Virus record (IMG/VR): IMGVR_UViG_3300046656_000307
Span: 1-33,830 of that record
Source of the DNA: a virus
DNA length: 33,830 nucleotides
Strand: one strand, 5' to 3'
Below, one piece after another: positions 21,605 to 28,511 of this stretch. Under the pieces are notes generated by a model. That model was not told the DNA's origin. It did no database searches and saw nothing but the letters and a program-made list of their open reading frames with translations. The position numbers were made by a program, and so were the translations under genes. Every line of letters begins with the position of its first letter. The stretch's first letter is position 1.

Positions 21605-21828
21605 TGCATTGCTGGTATTGCCACAGAGGATGCGTAGGAGACGACCAATGCATGTCTTGCGGTGCGGTTGTTTGCGACAGCCACTATTGCAAGTGCGGCG
21701 CTGTAGAACCGGTGCGCATGGTGAAGATGGAGCATGGATCAGTAGATGATGGCACTGATTTAGCAGTGCGTTTTTTTGTCGCGCTTGAAGTCGCGGCGAT
21801 CGTTGCGTTCGCGTGGTTTGTTTACTGA
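21601..21828 (+). CDS. Cys-rich zinc-binding protein with C-terminal membrane helix, 75 aa
   Basis: Residues 4 to 33 contain eight Cys and two or more His, in the order C-x2-C-x3-C-x5-C-x2-C-x4-C-x4-C-x-C, a small zinc-finger-like module. A linker follows, then a hydrophobic helix LAVRFFVALEVAAIVAFAWF (54-73) that should sit in the membrane with the Cys module cytoplasmic or exposed. Start GTG 21601 or ATG 21604. It ends seven bases inside the convergent lipoprotein gene. Confidence 0.65.
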   Translation: MMHCWYCHRGCVGDDQCMSCGAVVCDSHYCKCGAVEPVRMVKMEHGSVDDGTDLAVRFFVALEVAAIVAFAWFVY

Positions 21829-22313
21829 CTGCTCAACGCCTGCGCGCTCGCCGCCCCACCGGCCGCTTGCCACACGGAGGGCAAGGAATGGGCAGAGTCG
21901 AACGGGTCTCCTTCCGGCCCCATCTCGGTGCATTTTACGAGGGCATGCGCGGCCTCGTGCCCAATGAGCGACAAGTCGTGCTCGTAGCCAGGCGCGACCA
22001 TCACGAGGATGCCATCACGTCGCCCTCCAATGCCCCGCGCGTATGAGGCAAGGCAACCGGCGTACGTCGCGTGGAACTCGTAGCAACGCGCGTGCATTTC
22101 GTCGAGGTCGTCGGCTACCTTGACGCGAGCGCCCTTGAGGCAGTCGCCGGCCGGCGGATTGCCCGCAAGGTACCACCCGCGCTCAATCGCTTCGAAGGCG
22201 CCACGTCGCTCAGCGGTGATAGGAGGACGCGCGCATGCTGACAGGATGCCAGTCACAAGCGCGAGAATGAAGGCGAGGACGATAGCTTGCAGCGCGTCTG
22301 ATAGGCGGATCAT
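21822..22313 (-). CDS. lipoprotein with HExxH metallopeptidase-like motif, 163 aa
   Basis: A signal peptide (IVLAFILALVTGILSAC) ends at a lipobox LSAC with the lipidated Cys at 27. The body contains HEAAH at 119-123 (SLIGHEAAHALVK), the zinc-binding motif of gluzincin-type peptidases, and His142 19 residues after it, a possible third ligand. Several Cys (58, 77, 87, 128) fit an exported protein. ATG 22313 overlaps the upstream stop. The position near the tail-end and lysis-like genes suggests an envelope or lysis role, but it might also be a superinfection protein. Catalytic activity is inferred from the motif only. Confidence 0.65.
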   Translation of the reverse strand: MIRLSDALQAIVLAFILALVTGILSACARPPITAERRGAFEAIERGWYLAGNPPAGDCLKGARVKVADDLDEMHARCYEFHATYAGCLASYARGIGGRRDGILVMVAPGYEHDLSLIGHEAAHALVKCTEMGPEGDPFDSAHSLPSVWQAAGGAASAQALSSQ

Positions 22314-22702
22314 GGCCACTCGGGAGGTACTGGCCAATCGCTCGGCTTTCCGACAGTGCCCGACGACGGCAACGTAACAGTACGTGTCACCTCGCCGATG
22401 GTGACTTCGATCTCGCGGTCGAAGCACAGTTCGGCCTGCCAATCTTCGCATCCGACGATGGCGCGGTGATAGTTTGGTGACTGGTCGTCATCGTAGTCAG
22501 GGTGGCGCTCTGGTTCTGTAGTCCAGCGCGTGTAGAAGGCCGCGTTGGGATAGACGCCGCGAACGTACGGCCCGGGAGGAGCCCACCCGAGTGCGTAAAA
22601 AATCGGGTGGATGTACCCCGGCGGGTCAACGGATTCGTCGCCGACGAGCATAATGCCCTCGGTGACGTGCGGGTCATTGGAGTCGATCCAGATGGTGCTC
22701 AT
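22310..22702 (-). CDS. hypothetical protein, 130 aa
   Basis: Unrecognised. The product is rich in Pro, Tyr and acidic residues, with IHPIFYALGWAPPGPYVRGV and a beta-like segment REIEVTIGEVTRTVTLPSSG before a Pro-rich end. It looks soluble and could be a tail-fibre accessory or chaperone, given that the genes above it encode tail proteins. ATG 22702 overlaps the previous stop (ATGA). Confidence 0.6.
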   Translation of the reverse strand: MSTIWIDSNDPHVTEGIMLVGDESVDPPGYIHPIFYALGWAPPGPYVRGVYPNAAFYTRWTTEPERHPDYDDDQSPNYHRAIVGCEDWQAELCFDREIEVTIGEVTRTVTLPSSGTVGKPSDWPVPPEWP

Positions 22703-23103
22703 TTAGCGGCTTTCTCTTTGAGAGGTTTCTCGGCTTCAGCTTGCTTCGCCTTGCGCGCAGTGTCGTATTCAGGCGGCTCGACTGCCGCGAGCGCGCGAAC
22801 TTTGACCTTACGCGCTGTGTTAGGAACATCGAGATTCTTGCCGTCGACCTTCGCAGCAATACGATCTTCCACGCGCACAAGAATCGTCTTGTTCGCAACG
22901 CCATCGAACTCAGGGTGCGGTTGTTCATCGTACTCGACCGTCCAACCGATGTTCTCGATGTCAGTGCCATCCAGTGCAAACGTCTCGCGAACGAGATGCG
23001 CCGCAGCTGGGTGAATACCGAGTGGCTTGATCGCCTGCTTTCGGCACTCACGAACTACCGCAAGGTGCTCGTCAGACCCTTGCTCGACTTCAATGTATTT
23101 CAC
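22699..23103 (-). CDS. hypothetical protein, 134 aa
   Basis: Unrecognised. The start is GTG 23103, overlapping the preceding stop (GTGA); an ORF extension upstream lies inside that gene. The product has VRECRKQAIKPLGIHPAAAH, a beta segment ENIGWTVEYDEQPH, and a Lys/Ala-rich helical C-terminus (KAKQAEAEKPLKEKAAK). The last part resembles flexible linker tails of tail accessory proteins. Confidence 0.6.
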   Translation of the reverse strand: MKYIEVEQGSDEHLAVVRECRKQAIKPLGIHPAAAHLVRETFALDGTDIENIGWTVEYDEQPHPEFDGVANKTILVRVEDRIAAKVDGKNLDVPNTARKVKVRALAAVEPPEYDTARKAKQAEAEKPLKEKAAK

Positions 23104-23894
23104 GCCAACCCCACATAAAGTGTCTGCAGATAGGCCCAAACACGCGCGCGTGCCGCGGCGTCGTGGGCAGATGTGTAGATCAAAATGTCGCCGATCCAGC
23201 CGCTGAAGTACTGGAGAAAGCTGCCAGTGTATCTGTTAGTGCCAACGAAGAAACGATCGCATACAGGAGCCTGGATATTCGCAGCGGCGTTTATGCTCAG
23301 TGCGCTGCCAATCCATCCGCTCACTGTCGTGCCAGTGAACATCGCGGTGATGCGCACGGGCGAAGCCCCCACGGTTTGCGTCCCTGTACTCGTGGTGACT
23401 GATCCGGCTTGCGCGCGCGCTATATAATCGTTCGAAGCGAGCGCGCGATGCGCCACGTTGTGATTTCCCGAGGCAGCAACGCCGAGCGACCAAATCGGAT
23501 CATCTAGAGCTGCTGAATCACGGTCAATGACCGCATAGGTCGTGTACGCCTGCGTGCCGTCCAGAATCCCAGCCAGCACGCCGTCAAGCGTACTCATGTA
23601 GTCGTCTGTCACGTAGTACGCAGCGGCGCGCCCAAGTATGCCAGTGTTGCTCCACAACGGCTGATTACCGGTCGTCAACTGGGCAATCGAGTACGTCCCG
23701 GAACGGTCCGCTAGCAGCGACAATCTGCCGTCCAACAGAACGCCAGTAGACTTCGTGTATCCGGACGTGGGATCGAACCACGCCGTGTAGCCGGCCTCAG
23801 ATGCCGGAGTGTAAGCCGGCGCCGACGTAACGCGTCCCTGGCTTCGCGAGCCGCGCCGCATGCCAGCGCCACCCATGCGCCGCCGCATGCTCAC
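23100..23894 (-). CDS. lectin-like (LamG/concanavalin A-type) tail protein, 264 aa
   Basis: After an Arg/Gly-rich N-terminus (MSMRRRMGGAGMRRGSRSQG) a single beta-sandwich domain follows. Its features are AWFDPTSGYTKS, LLADRSG, QPLW and SGWIGDILIYT near the end, the usual signature of LamG-type phage proteins (DxSG...xPLW, then ...GxIGDxIIY). Such domains bind sugars and are common at tail tips. It lies downstream of the fibre genes in the same transcript, so it probably contributes to host recognition. The basic N-terminus is odd for a tail protein. Confidence 0.75.
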   Translation of the reverse strand: MSMRRRMGGAGMRRGSRSQGRVTSAPAYTPASEAGYTAWFDPTSGYTKSTGVLLDGRLSLLADRSGTYSIAQLTTGNQPLWSNTGILGRAAAYYVTDDYMSTLDGVLAGILDGTQAYTTYAVIDRDSAALDDPIWSLGVAASGNHNVAHRALASNDYIARAQAGSVTTSTGTQTVGASPVRITAMFTGTTVSGWIGSALSINAAANIQAPVCDRFFVGTNRYTGSFLQYFSGWIGDILIYTSAHDAAARARVWAYLQTLYVGLA

Positions 23895-24598
23895 GTTGCC
23901 TCCAGCTTGGTTTGAATCTGCTCAGTCGACATGAACGGGAAATCGAACCTGAACGTATTTTCTTCGTTCACGAAGTTCTTTCCTCCGCGCTTCTCGACAA
24001 ACTGCAGAGCCGCGCGCCACTTCGACCAATGCTTCGATCCGGGCGCCACGATCCAATTGCCGCCCTTCTGCGCGCCCGGAGTGAAGATGCGAACGCGCGG
24101 GTTAGCCGACGTGTGCCCCTTGGTAGAGTGCGCGTAGACCGTCGCAGTGACGCCAGCCGCAAACAGCTCGTCACGAAGGCGGTCAGCGAATCCGTTATCG
24201 CCGCCAGGCCCAGGGTCCAACAGCTCATCTGTATCCGCGCGCTTGTCTGCTCCAGTCGAGCAGCAGTAGAGCATCACGGTCAACTTGCTGGAGCTCACCG
24301 TGGCCACCTCACGCGCGAGCAGACGAGCATGCGCGCTCGAGAAGCCAGCCTGAATACCGTCTGGCCAGCCATGACAAAAAAACGCTAGCACATCGAGCGG
24401 CTTCGAAGTGAGCAGGTGCGGAATCACCACCTCGCGCCGGTCGTGCAGCTCGCCACGATTATCGAACAGAACCACCTGCGACTGGGCCGCGTAGGTTTCC
24501 TGCATGTGGCGCGAGAAGCGGGATGCTTCGTTTTGAAACTCGGCCGCGTCACGCAAGCCATCGCTGTTACGCAGTGGCGCGAAGGATAGTATTTTCAC
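23891..24598 (-). CDS. putative caspase/CHAT-like (clan CD) cysteine-protease fold protein, 235 aa
   Basis: The pattern DVLAFFCHGW (His76-Gly77) followed by a helix and KLTVMLYCCSTGA (Cys112/Cys113) matches the His-Gly and Cys positions of caspase- or CHAT-type peptidases, with 36 residues between them. A later segment FADRLRDELFAAGVTATVYA, then KGHTSANPRVRIF, is also reminiscent of that fold. The start GTG 24598 overlaps the previous stop (GTGA). It sits between small membrane-helix proteins and the lectin-like gene. Substrate, role and even protease activity are unproven; a carbohydrate-active or simply enzymatic alternative cannot be excluded. Confidence 0.5.
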   Translation of the reverse strand: MKILSFAPLRNSDGLRDAAEFQNEASRFSRHMQETYAAQSQVVLFDNRGELHDRREVVIPHLLTSKPLDVLAFFCHGWPDGIQAGFSSAHARLLAREVATVSSSKLTVMLYCCSTGADKRADTDELLDPGPGGDNGFADRLRDELFAAGVTATVYAHSTKGHTSANPRVRIFTPGAQKGGNWIVAPGSKHWSKWRAALQFVEKRGGKNFVNEENTFRFDFPFMSTEQIQTKLEAT

Positions 24599-24858
24599 CG
24601 CAGCCCCTTACCACTTTTCTTGACCTTACGCACTGCGTTCGTGACTTCGTCGGCGAGATCCATACCTTCGTTGGCCAACTCCCGCGCAACAGCCGCGTCG
24701 AACGCCTTGTTCTTGCCAGCTCGCCTGGCGGCACGGCGCGCTTTGATGCGCTGCACGATCTTGCGAATCCAACCAACCGCCTTCGTCGCAACCGGCACGA
24801 CCGAGGCCACTACGCCGATCGCTTGTGCAGCCTTTTCAATCTTGTCCGACCTACTCAC
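24595..24858 (-). CDS. small basic protein with hydrophobic segment, 87 aa
   Basis: The product begins MSRSDKIEKAAQAIGVVASV with a hydrophobic stretch (AIGVVASVVPVATKAVGWI), then a basic region IVQRIKARRAARRAGKN and a charged helix. A single membrane-associated helix followed by a basic tail is typical of holin-like or spanin-like small proteins in lysis cassettes, but I cannot assign it. It overlaps the upstream gene (ATGA). Confidence 0.55.
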   Translation of the reverse strand: MSRSDKIEKAAQAIGVVASVVPVATKAVGWIRKIVQRIKARRAARRAGKNKAFDAAVARELANEGMDLADEVTNAVRKVKKSGKGLR

Positions 24859-25142
24859 TTGCTACCCCGTGGTTTCAGGAATCGCTCGAAGATAGCTTTG
24901 ACTGGCATCCACGCAAACACCTTATCCATGCCGCGCGCCGCATCGCCGAAGTAAGCCACCCATTTCCAATTGCTCTCACCATCCAGCCGAATGTCGAGTT
25001 CGTAGAAGAAGCGCTCGGCACCCGCGAGGCCCGTTCGAATCGCGATCACAATCAACAGGAACGCGGCAATCCACTGCGCTTGCTGCGGCGGAATCAAGTC
25101 AACGCCGCGCATCAAAAGGTCGACGATAACCTGGTCATCCAT
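24855..25142 (-). CDS. membrane protein, 95 aa, possible holin-type protein
   Basis: The sequence has an N-terminal amphipathic helix, then QWIAAFLLIVIAIRTGLAGA (residues about 23-42), a clear transmembrane helix, and a mostly soluble C-terminal half ending KPRGSK. ATG 25142 has GAGG six bases upstream. With one clear TM it does not fit class I holins; class III or an accessory membrane role is possible. It follows the coiled-coil gene by six bases. Confidence 0.6.
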   Translation of the reverse strand: MDDQVIVDLLMRGVDLIPPQQAQWIAAFLLIVIAIRTGLAGAERFFYELDIRLDGESNWKWVAYFGDAARGMDKVFAWMPVKAIFERFLKPRGSK

Positions 25143-25148
25143 GAGGCC

Positions 25149-25580
25149 TCACTTCTTGTGGCTGATGTTTTCGAATAGGGTGTAGAGCCCGCCAGCAACC
25201 GCAGATAGCACAGTGAATACCGCCGCCATCAGCCCCGGCTTGCGCGAGTTCAGGATGGGCAACACGTCGATGTTTTGCGACGTTGAGCCGACCGAGTTGG
25301 ATGGCATCATCACGTGCGCGTTGTGTGCTTGCTGCGCCTTCTCCACGTTGATTGCGAGCGTTCGCGTTGACTCGATTCTTTCGCGCAATCCACGTTCGGA
25401 ATTCTCGAGATCGCGCCGCAGCGTCTTACTCTCGACCTCCATGACAGCCGTTTTCAGCGCCATCAAATCGAGCTTCGAATCGAGGTCTTTGACTGACGAG
25501 TTGGTGTCTCGCAGGTCGGCGGATAGGCCCGTTAGCTGAGTGGAGATGCGGTCAAGAAGTCGCTCGATAGGCAGGCTCAT
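25149..25580 (-). CDS. coiled-coil protein with C-terminal membrane helix, 143 aa
   Basis: The N-terminal half is a long helix with heptad-like repeats (LLDRISTQLTGLSADLRDTN, DLDSKLDLMALKTAVMEVES, KTLRRDLENSERGLRERIES). The C-terminus has LMAAVFTVLSAVAGGLYTLF, one transmembrane helix, then a short basic tail. Start ATG 25580 overlaps the previous stop (ATGA). A coiled coil anchored by a C-terminal helix resembles tail-associated or lysis-regulator proteins, but no family is certain. Confidence 0.65.
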   Translation of the reverse strand: MSLPIERLLDRISTQLTGLSADLRDTNSSVKDLDSKLDLMALKTAVMEVESKTLRRDLENSERGLRERIESTRTLAINVEKAQQAHNAHVMMPSNSVGSTSQNIDVLPILNSRKPGLMAAVFTVLSAVAGGLYTLFENISHKK

Positions 25581-26008
25581 TGCGGCCGATGGCTGTGAGC
25601 GGGATTGGTGTTGATGAGGTCGCTTGGCAGAATGGTGACCAATGCCGTAGCGCTGCATTCAACCGAGAAATGCGTGAACGGCACGCCATCGAGAAGCATG
25701 GGAATGAAGAAATCCCTCGTCTCGCCGTCTGAAATCTGATTGCCAATCTTCTGATTGTCAGTCCAACCAGCCGACGTAGCGCCAGTCACGACCGCGTTTA
25801 CATCAGCCTCGACAGTGTTTGCTGTCCCGATAACGAACGCGCATCGGCCACCTGATGTGGACACAGATACTCGCCGCCCAACCCAAGCGGAACTTAGCGG
25901 CCTGACAACGTGGGTAGTTCCAACAGATTCAGCGTATTTGGTGCCAGCAACTCCACCATAAATAGCTGGTGGCACTACGGTTGCAGCTTCGGTTACGGCG
26001 TTTGACAT
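25577..26008 (-). CDS. hypothetical structural-like protein, 143 aa
   Basis: Unrecognised, but its composition (Ala/Val/Thr/Gly-rich, alternating beta-like strands such as AWVGRRVSVSTSGGRCAFVI and ATSAGWTDNQKIGNQISDGE) is typical of phage decoration or tail-fibre-associated domains. It is 14 bases from the preceding lectin-like gene and is followed by the coiled-coil gene. Start ATG 26008 has GGAG-like AAGGAG upstream. Confidence 0.6.
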   Translation of the reverse strand: MSNAVTEAATVVPPAIYGGVAGTKYAESVGTTHVVRPLSSAWVGRRVSVSTSGGRCAFVIGTANTVEADVNAVVTGATSAGWTDNQKIGNQISDGETRDFFIPMLLDGVPFTHFSVECSATALVTILPSDLINTNPAHSHRPQ

Positions 26009-26021
26009 TCAGACTCCTTCG

Positions 26022-26762
26022 CTACGGGTAAGTAGCTGATAGGTAGTTGTGAATTACTAAATGGTCTGGTCCGGTCAGCAACGTGCTCCAATTGCCGCCG
26101 CCAACATACGCGCCACGCGGTGATATACCGGCGATGATTGATCCGATCAATTCGCTAGATCCGGTGAAGTCGATATCCAGTGTGGTCTGCGACTGCGACC
26201 CGACGAGCGCGCCGTTTAGGTAGAAGTACGAAGTCGTGGTTGTGCCGTTGACGCGATCAACGCTGACGCCGACTGTGTACAATGTCCCGACGGTGAACGA
26301 CTGCCCTCCGACAAGCCAGTACGTGGATCCACCGCCGTTATCGCGTTGCAAGCGGATCGTTGACGCATCGAAGAATATGTTCGTCAAGCGACTGTTGACT
26401 GAGTTGTGGATGCCCCACATCGGCTGATTCGCAGCAGCGCGTTGGCCGCGAAATGCGAATGAGTAATCACCGTTGTTCGCAGCCGTCAGCATCGTTGCGT
26501 TGCCGCTGCGTGAGATGCTGTGGACGGTTGTCAGATTTCCCATCGGGTAGAGAGCTGGCGGGGCAGTCCGCACGAAGGATACAGGAACATTTAGCGCCGC
26601 CCCTCCTGCCCTATCAGTAATCGACGTGACGCTGTAGGTAGGGTTCCCTGTGTCCGACGACAGTCCCGCTTCAGCCCAAAGTCTGCATCCGGCTATAGTG
26701 GTCCACGGCTGAGGTAATGCCGACCTTCCAGCGCATACACCAGCCACGCTTGCGGCACTCAT
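26022..26762 (-). CDS. lectin-like (LamG-type) tail protein, 246 aa
   Basis: The protein shares the LamG-like pattern of the 23100 gene: LWAEAGLSSDTGNPTYSV, DRAGGAALNVPV, then AANQPMWGI and a strand-rich end with GNWSTLLTGPDHLVIHNYLS. Thus it is another probable carbohydrate-binding beta-sandwich near the fibre. It overlaps the upstream gene by four bases. The presence of two such proteins suggests a multi-part receptor-binding tip. Confidence 0.7.
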   Translation of the reverse strand: MSAASVAGVCAGRSALPQPWTTIAGCRLWAEAGLSSDTGNPTYSVTSITDRAGGAALNVPVSFVRTAPPALYPMGNLTTVHSISRSGNATMLTAANNGDYSFAFRGQRAAANQPMWGIHNSVNSRLTNIFFDASTIRLQRDNGGGSTYWLVGGQSFTVGTLYTVGVSVDRVNGTTTTSYFYLNGALVGSQSQTTLDIDFTGSSELIGSIIAGISPRGAYVGGGNWSTLLTGPDHLVIHNYLSATYP

Positions 26763-27286
26763 GCGAGGTCACCGTAAACGTTCCACGTGTCCAGTGCGCC
26801 AGTGCGCGGAGTGGCTTGCACGATGGCGCCAACACCCTTGCTGACAAGCGTCTTGCCACTTGGCGGGATCAACGTAACGGAGCCAGAGACGGGCGTCACA
26901 GTGAATGAGCCAGCGCCTTGCTGAATCCAAGTAATCACGTCCAAGCCCGTATACGTAACCGTCGCGTTCAGCGGAATGGTGACAGCGTGTCCAGAGGCAA
27001 CGTTGCTGTAAATCTTCCCGCCAGCATCTTCGAGAACAATCGTGTCAGCGCCAGTGATGACGCGCGAGCCTACCCATCCTCTCGACACGAGCGGGAACCA
27101 CGTCATAGGCGAGTGATTCGTGAGCAGCCACAAGCCAGCTGGCGCGGTCTGCAGAGCGCACTTGCCAACGTCCGCAGCGACCACTGACAAGGCCAATCGA
27201 GCGGCTGTGCTCGCAACACTCCACCGAGGCAGAATATGCGCATCAGCGAGTGTCATCTCGCTATGGAGTTTTGTCGGAAGCGCCAT
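26759..27286 (-). CDS. tail-fibre-associated protein, 175 aa
   Basis: The product is beta-rich: ALQTAPAGLWLLTNHSPMTW, then VTIPLNATVTYTGLDVITWI and a Gly/Ser-rich end. The pattern matches phage proteins that follow the fibre gene, commonly fibre tips or accessory proteins, but no exact family was recognised. ATG 27286 follows the fibre stop by nine bases and the stop overlaps the next gene. Confidence 0.55.
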   Translation of the reverse strand: MALPTKLHSEMTLADAHILPRWSVASTAARLALSVVAADVGKCALQTAPAGLWLLTNHSPMTWFPLVSRGWVGSRVITGADTIVLEDAGGKIYSNVASGHAVTIPLNATVTYTGLDVITWIQQGAGSFTVTPVSGSVTLIPPSGKTLVSKGVGAIVQATPRTGALDTWNVYGDLA

Positions 27287-27295
27287 TGCGTTGCC

Positions 27296-28504
27296 TCAGC
27301 GTTGGTTTGTTGGTCCGGGGTCTTGCAGAGCGATGGCAGAGTAGTAGACGGCGTTCGTTATGCCAGCGGCGTCAGATGCCGTGATGCGCACGAAATACAT
27401 GCCGTTTACGTTGTCGACTGTGTGAGTCACGGCGGTTGTCTTGTACTGGCTGGCGCCAAACGAAGTCGGCGAGCACGTGGCGATCACGGTAACCGCGCCC
27501 CATGTGCCACCAGACACTGACTTGCGAATCAATTCAACCTTCAGATCTGCAGCCGTGTCAGTGTCTTGCGACAGTAAGGTAGCGAAGTAGTTCGTGATCG
27601 CTCCGTGCGGAAGAAATACACGCTTCGTGTAAATGTTCGCCACAGTCGGCGACACGTTGACAAGGTAAGCCGGGTCAGTGGCATCAGTGGTCCACCCAGT
27701 GCCGCTGCCGCCGTTCAAATCGATCAAAGTAACGTACGTTGGCTTCGTGCCAGAGAACTGGATAGCCGATGAGCTCGATGCGTTTGGCACCTGATATCCA
27801 CCAGCAAACGAAGCGGCGCCAGCAGACACCATCGCTCCAGTATCTGTGATGATCGCGCCGCTGCCAGTGCCAATCTGGACACCAGCCTCAAACGTAGCCG
27901 CACCCTTCGACACGAGCGTGCCGCTGAATGCTACGTTGTGGCGGTCTGCAACGATTCGCCAATACAGACTCGTGACATCACGGAACACCAGAACAGCGCA
28001 TCCAGGGTGGAGCACGAAATCAACGCCACTCGGCGAAAACAGCTTGTTGCCAGCCGATTGCGTTGCGTCGTTATGCACGAGCGTGATGTACGACGTTGCG
28101 TCTGTATTGATCAGAAGCTTGGCGTTGATCGACATGCTAGTCGTCGACAGCCCGAGGATGCGCGCGTCTGTATCTTCGACCGTGAACCGAACGACCCCGC
28201 CGCTCGGCCAGCTCGCAGTTTCGCCGAAGTCGAAATTGGAGTGGTCGCTCCCGAGCACCTGAGCGGCGTTGATAATCGCCGTTCCAGACAGCGCGCGGAT
28301 AGCAGCGAGAAGCTGTGTGTTTGACGCTGGATTGAGCGTGATCCCAGCGCCTTCGATCGAAAGCGCGATCTCTTCTTGTACCGCGTTCAGCCAGTCATAC
28401 TGCACGACCGTTGCGCCAGTGACACCAGGCACGCCGTTGGTAAATCCAGGCTTACCGACTCCGTTTGCAGTCGGGTCTACGTAGGCACCAGTTATGCGCT
28501 TCAT
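27296..28504 (-). CDS. tail fibre protein, 402 aa
   Basis: The N-terminus MKRITGAYVDPTANGVGKPG, then YDWLNAVQEEIALSIEGAG and NTQLLAAIRAL is the classical start of phage tail fibre/collar proteins, attaching the fibre to the baseplate. The remaining 330 residues are beta-rich with repeated SAGAASFAGG/GTLVSKGAATFEAGV-like units, fitting a shaft and binding tip. It lies right after the YmfQ-type baseplate gene, as in Mu-like phages. No chaperone motif or enzymatic site seen. Confidence 0.85.
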   Translation of the reverse strand: MKRITGAYVDPTANGVGKPGFTNGVPGVTGATVVQYDWLNAVQEEIALSIEGAGITLNPASNTQLLAAIRALSGTAIINAAQVLGSDHSNFDFGETASWPSGGVVRFTVEDTDARILGLSTTSMSINAKLLINTDATSYITLVHNDATQSAGNKLFSPSGVDFVLHPGCAVLVFRDVTSLYWRIVADRHNVAFSGTLVSKGAATFEAGVQIGTGSGAIITDTGAMVSAGAASFAGGYQVPNASSSSAIQFSGTKPTYVTLIDLNGGSGTGWTTDATDPAYLVNVSPTVANIYTKRVFLPHGAITNYFATLLSQDTDTAADLKVELIRKSVSGGTWGAVTVIATCSPTSFGASQYKTTAVTHTVDNVNGMYFVRITASDAAGITNAVYYSAIALQDPGPTNQR

Positions 28505-28511
28505 TGAGCCC

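Noticed and set aside
24855-25142. Firm holin call
   Set aside because: Only one clear transmembrane helix and no recognisable holin family; kept as a membrane protein.
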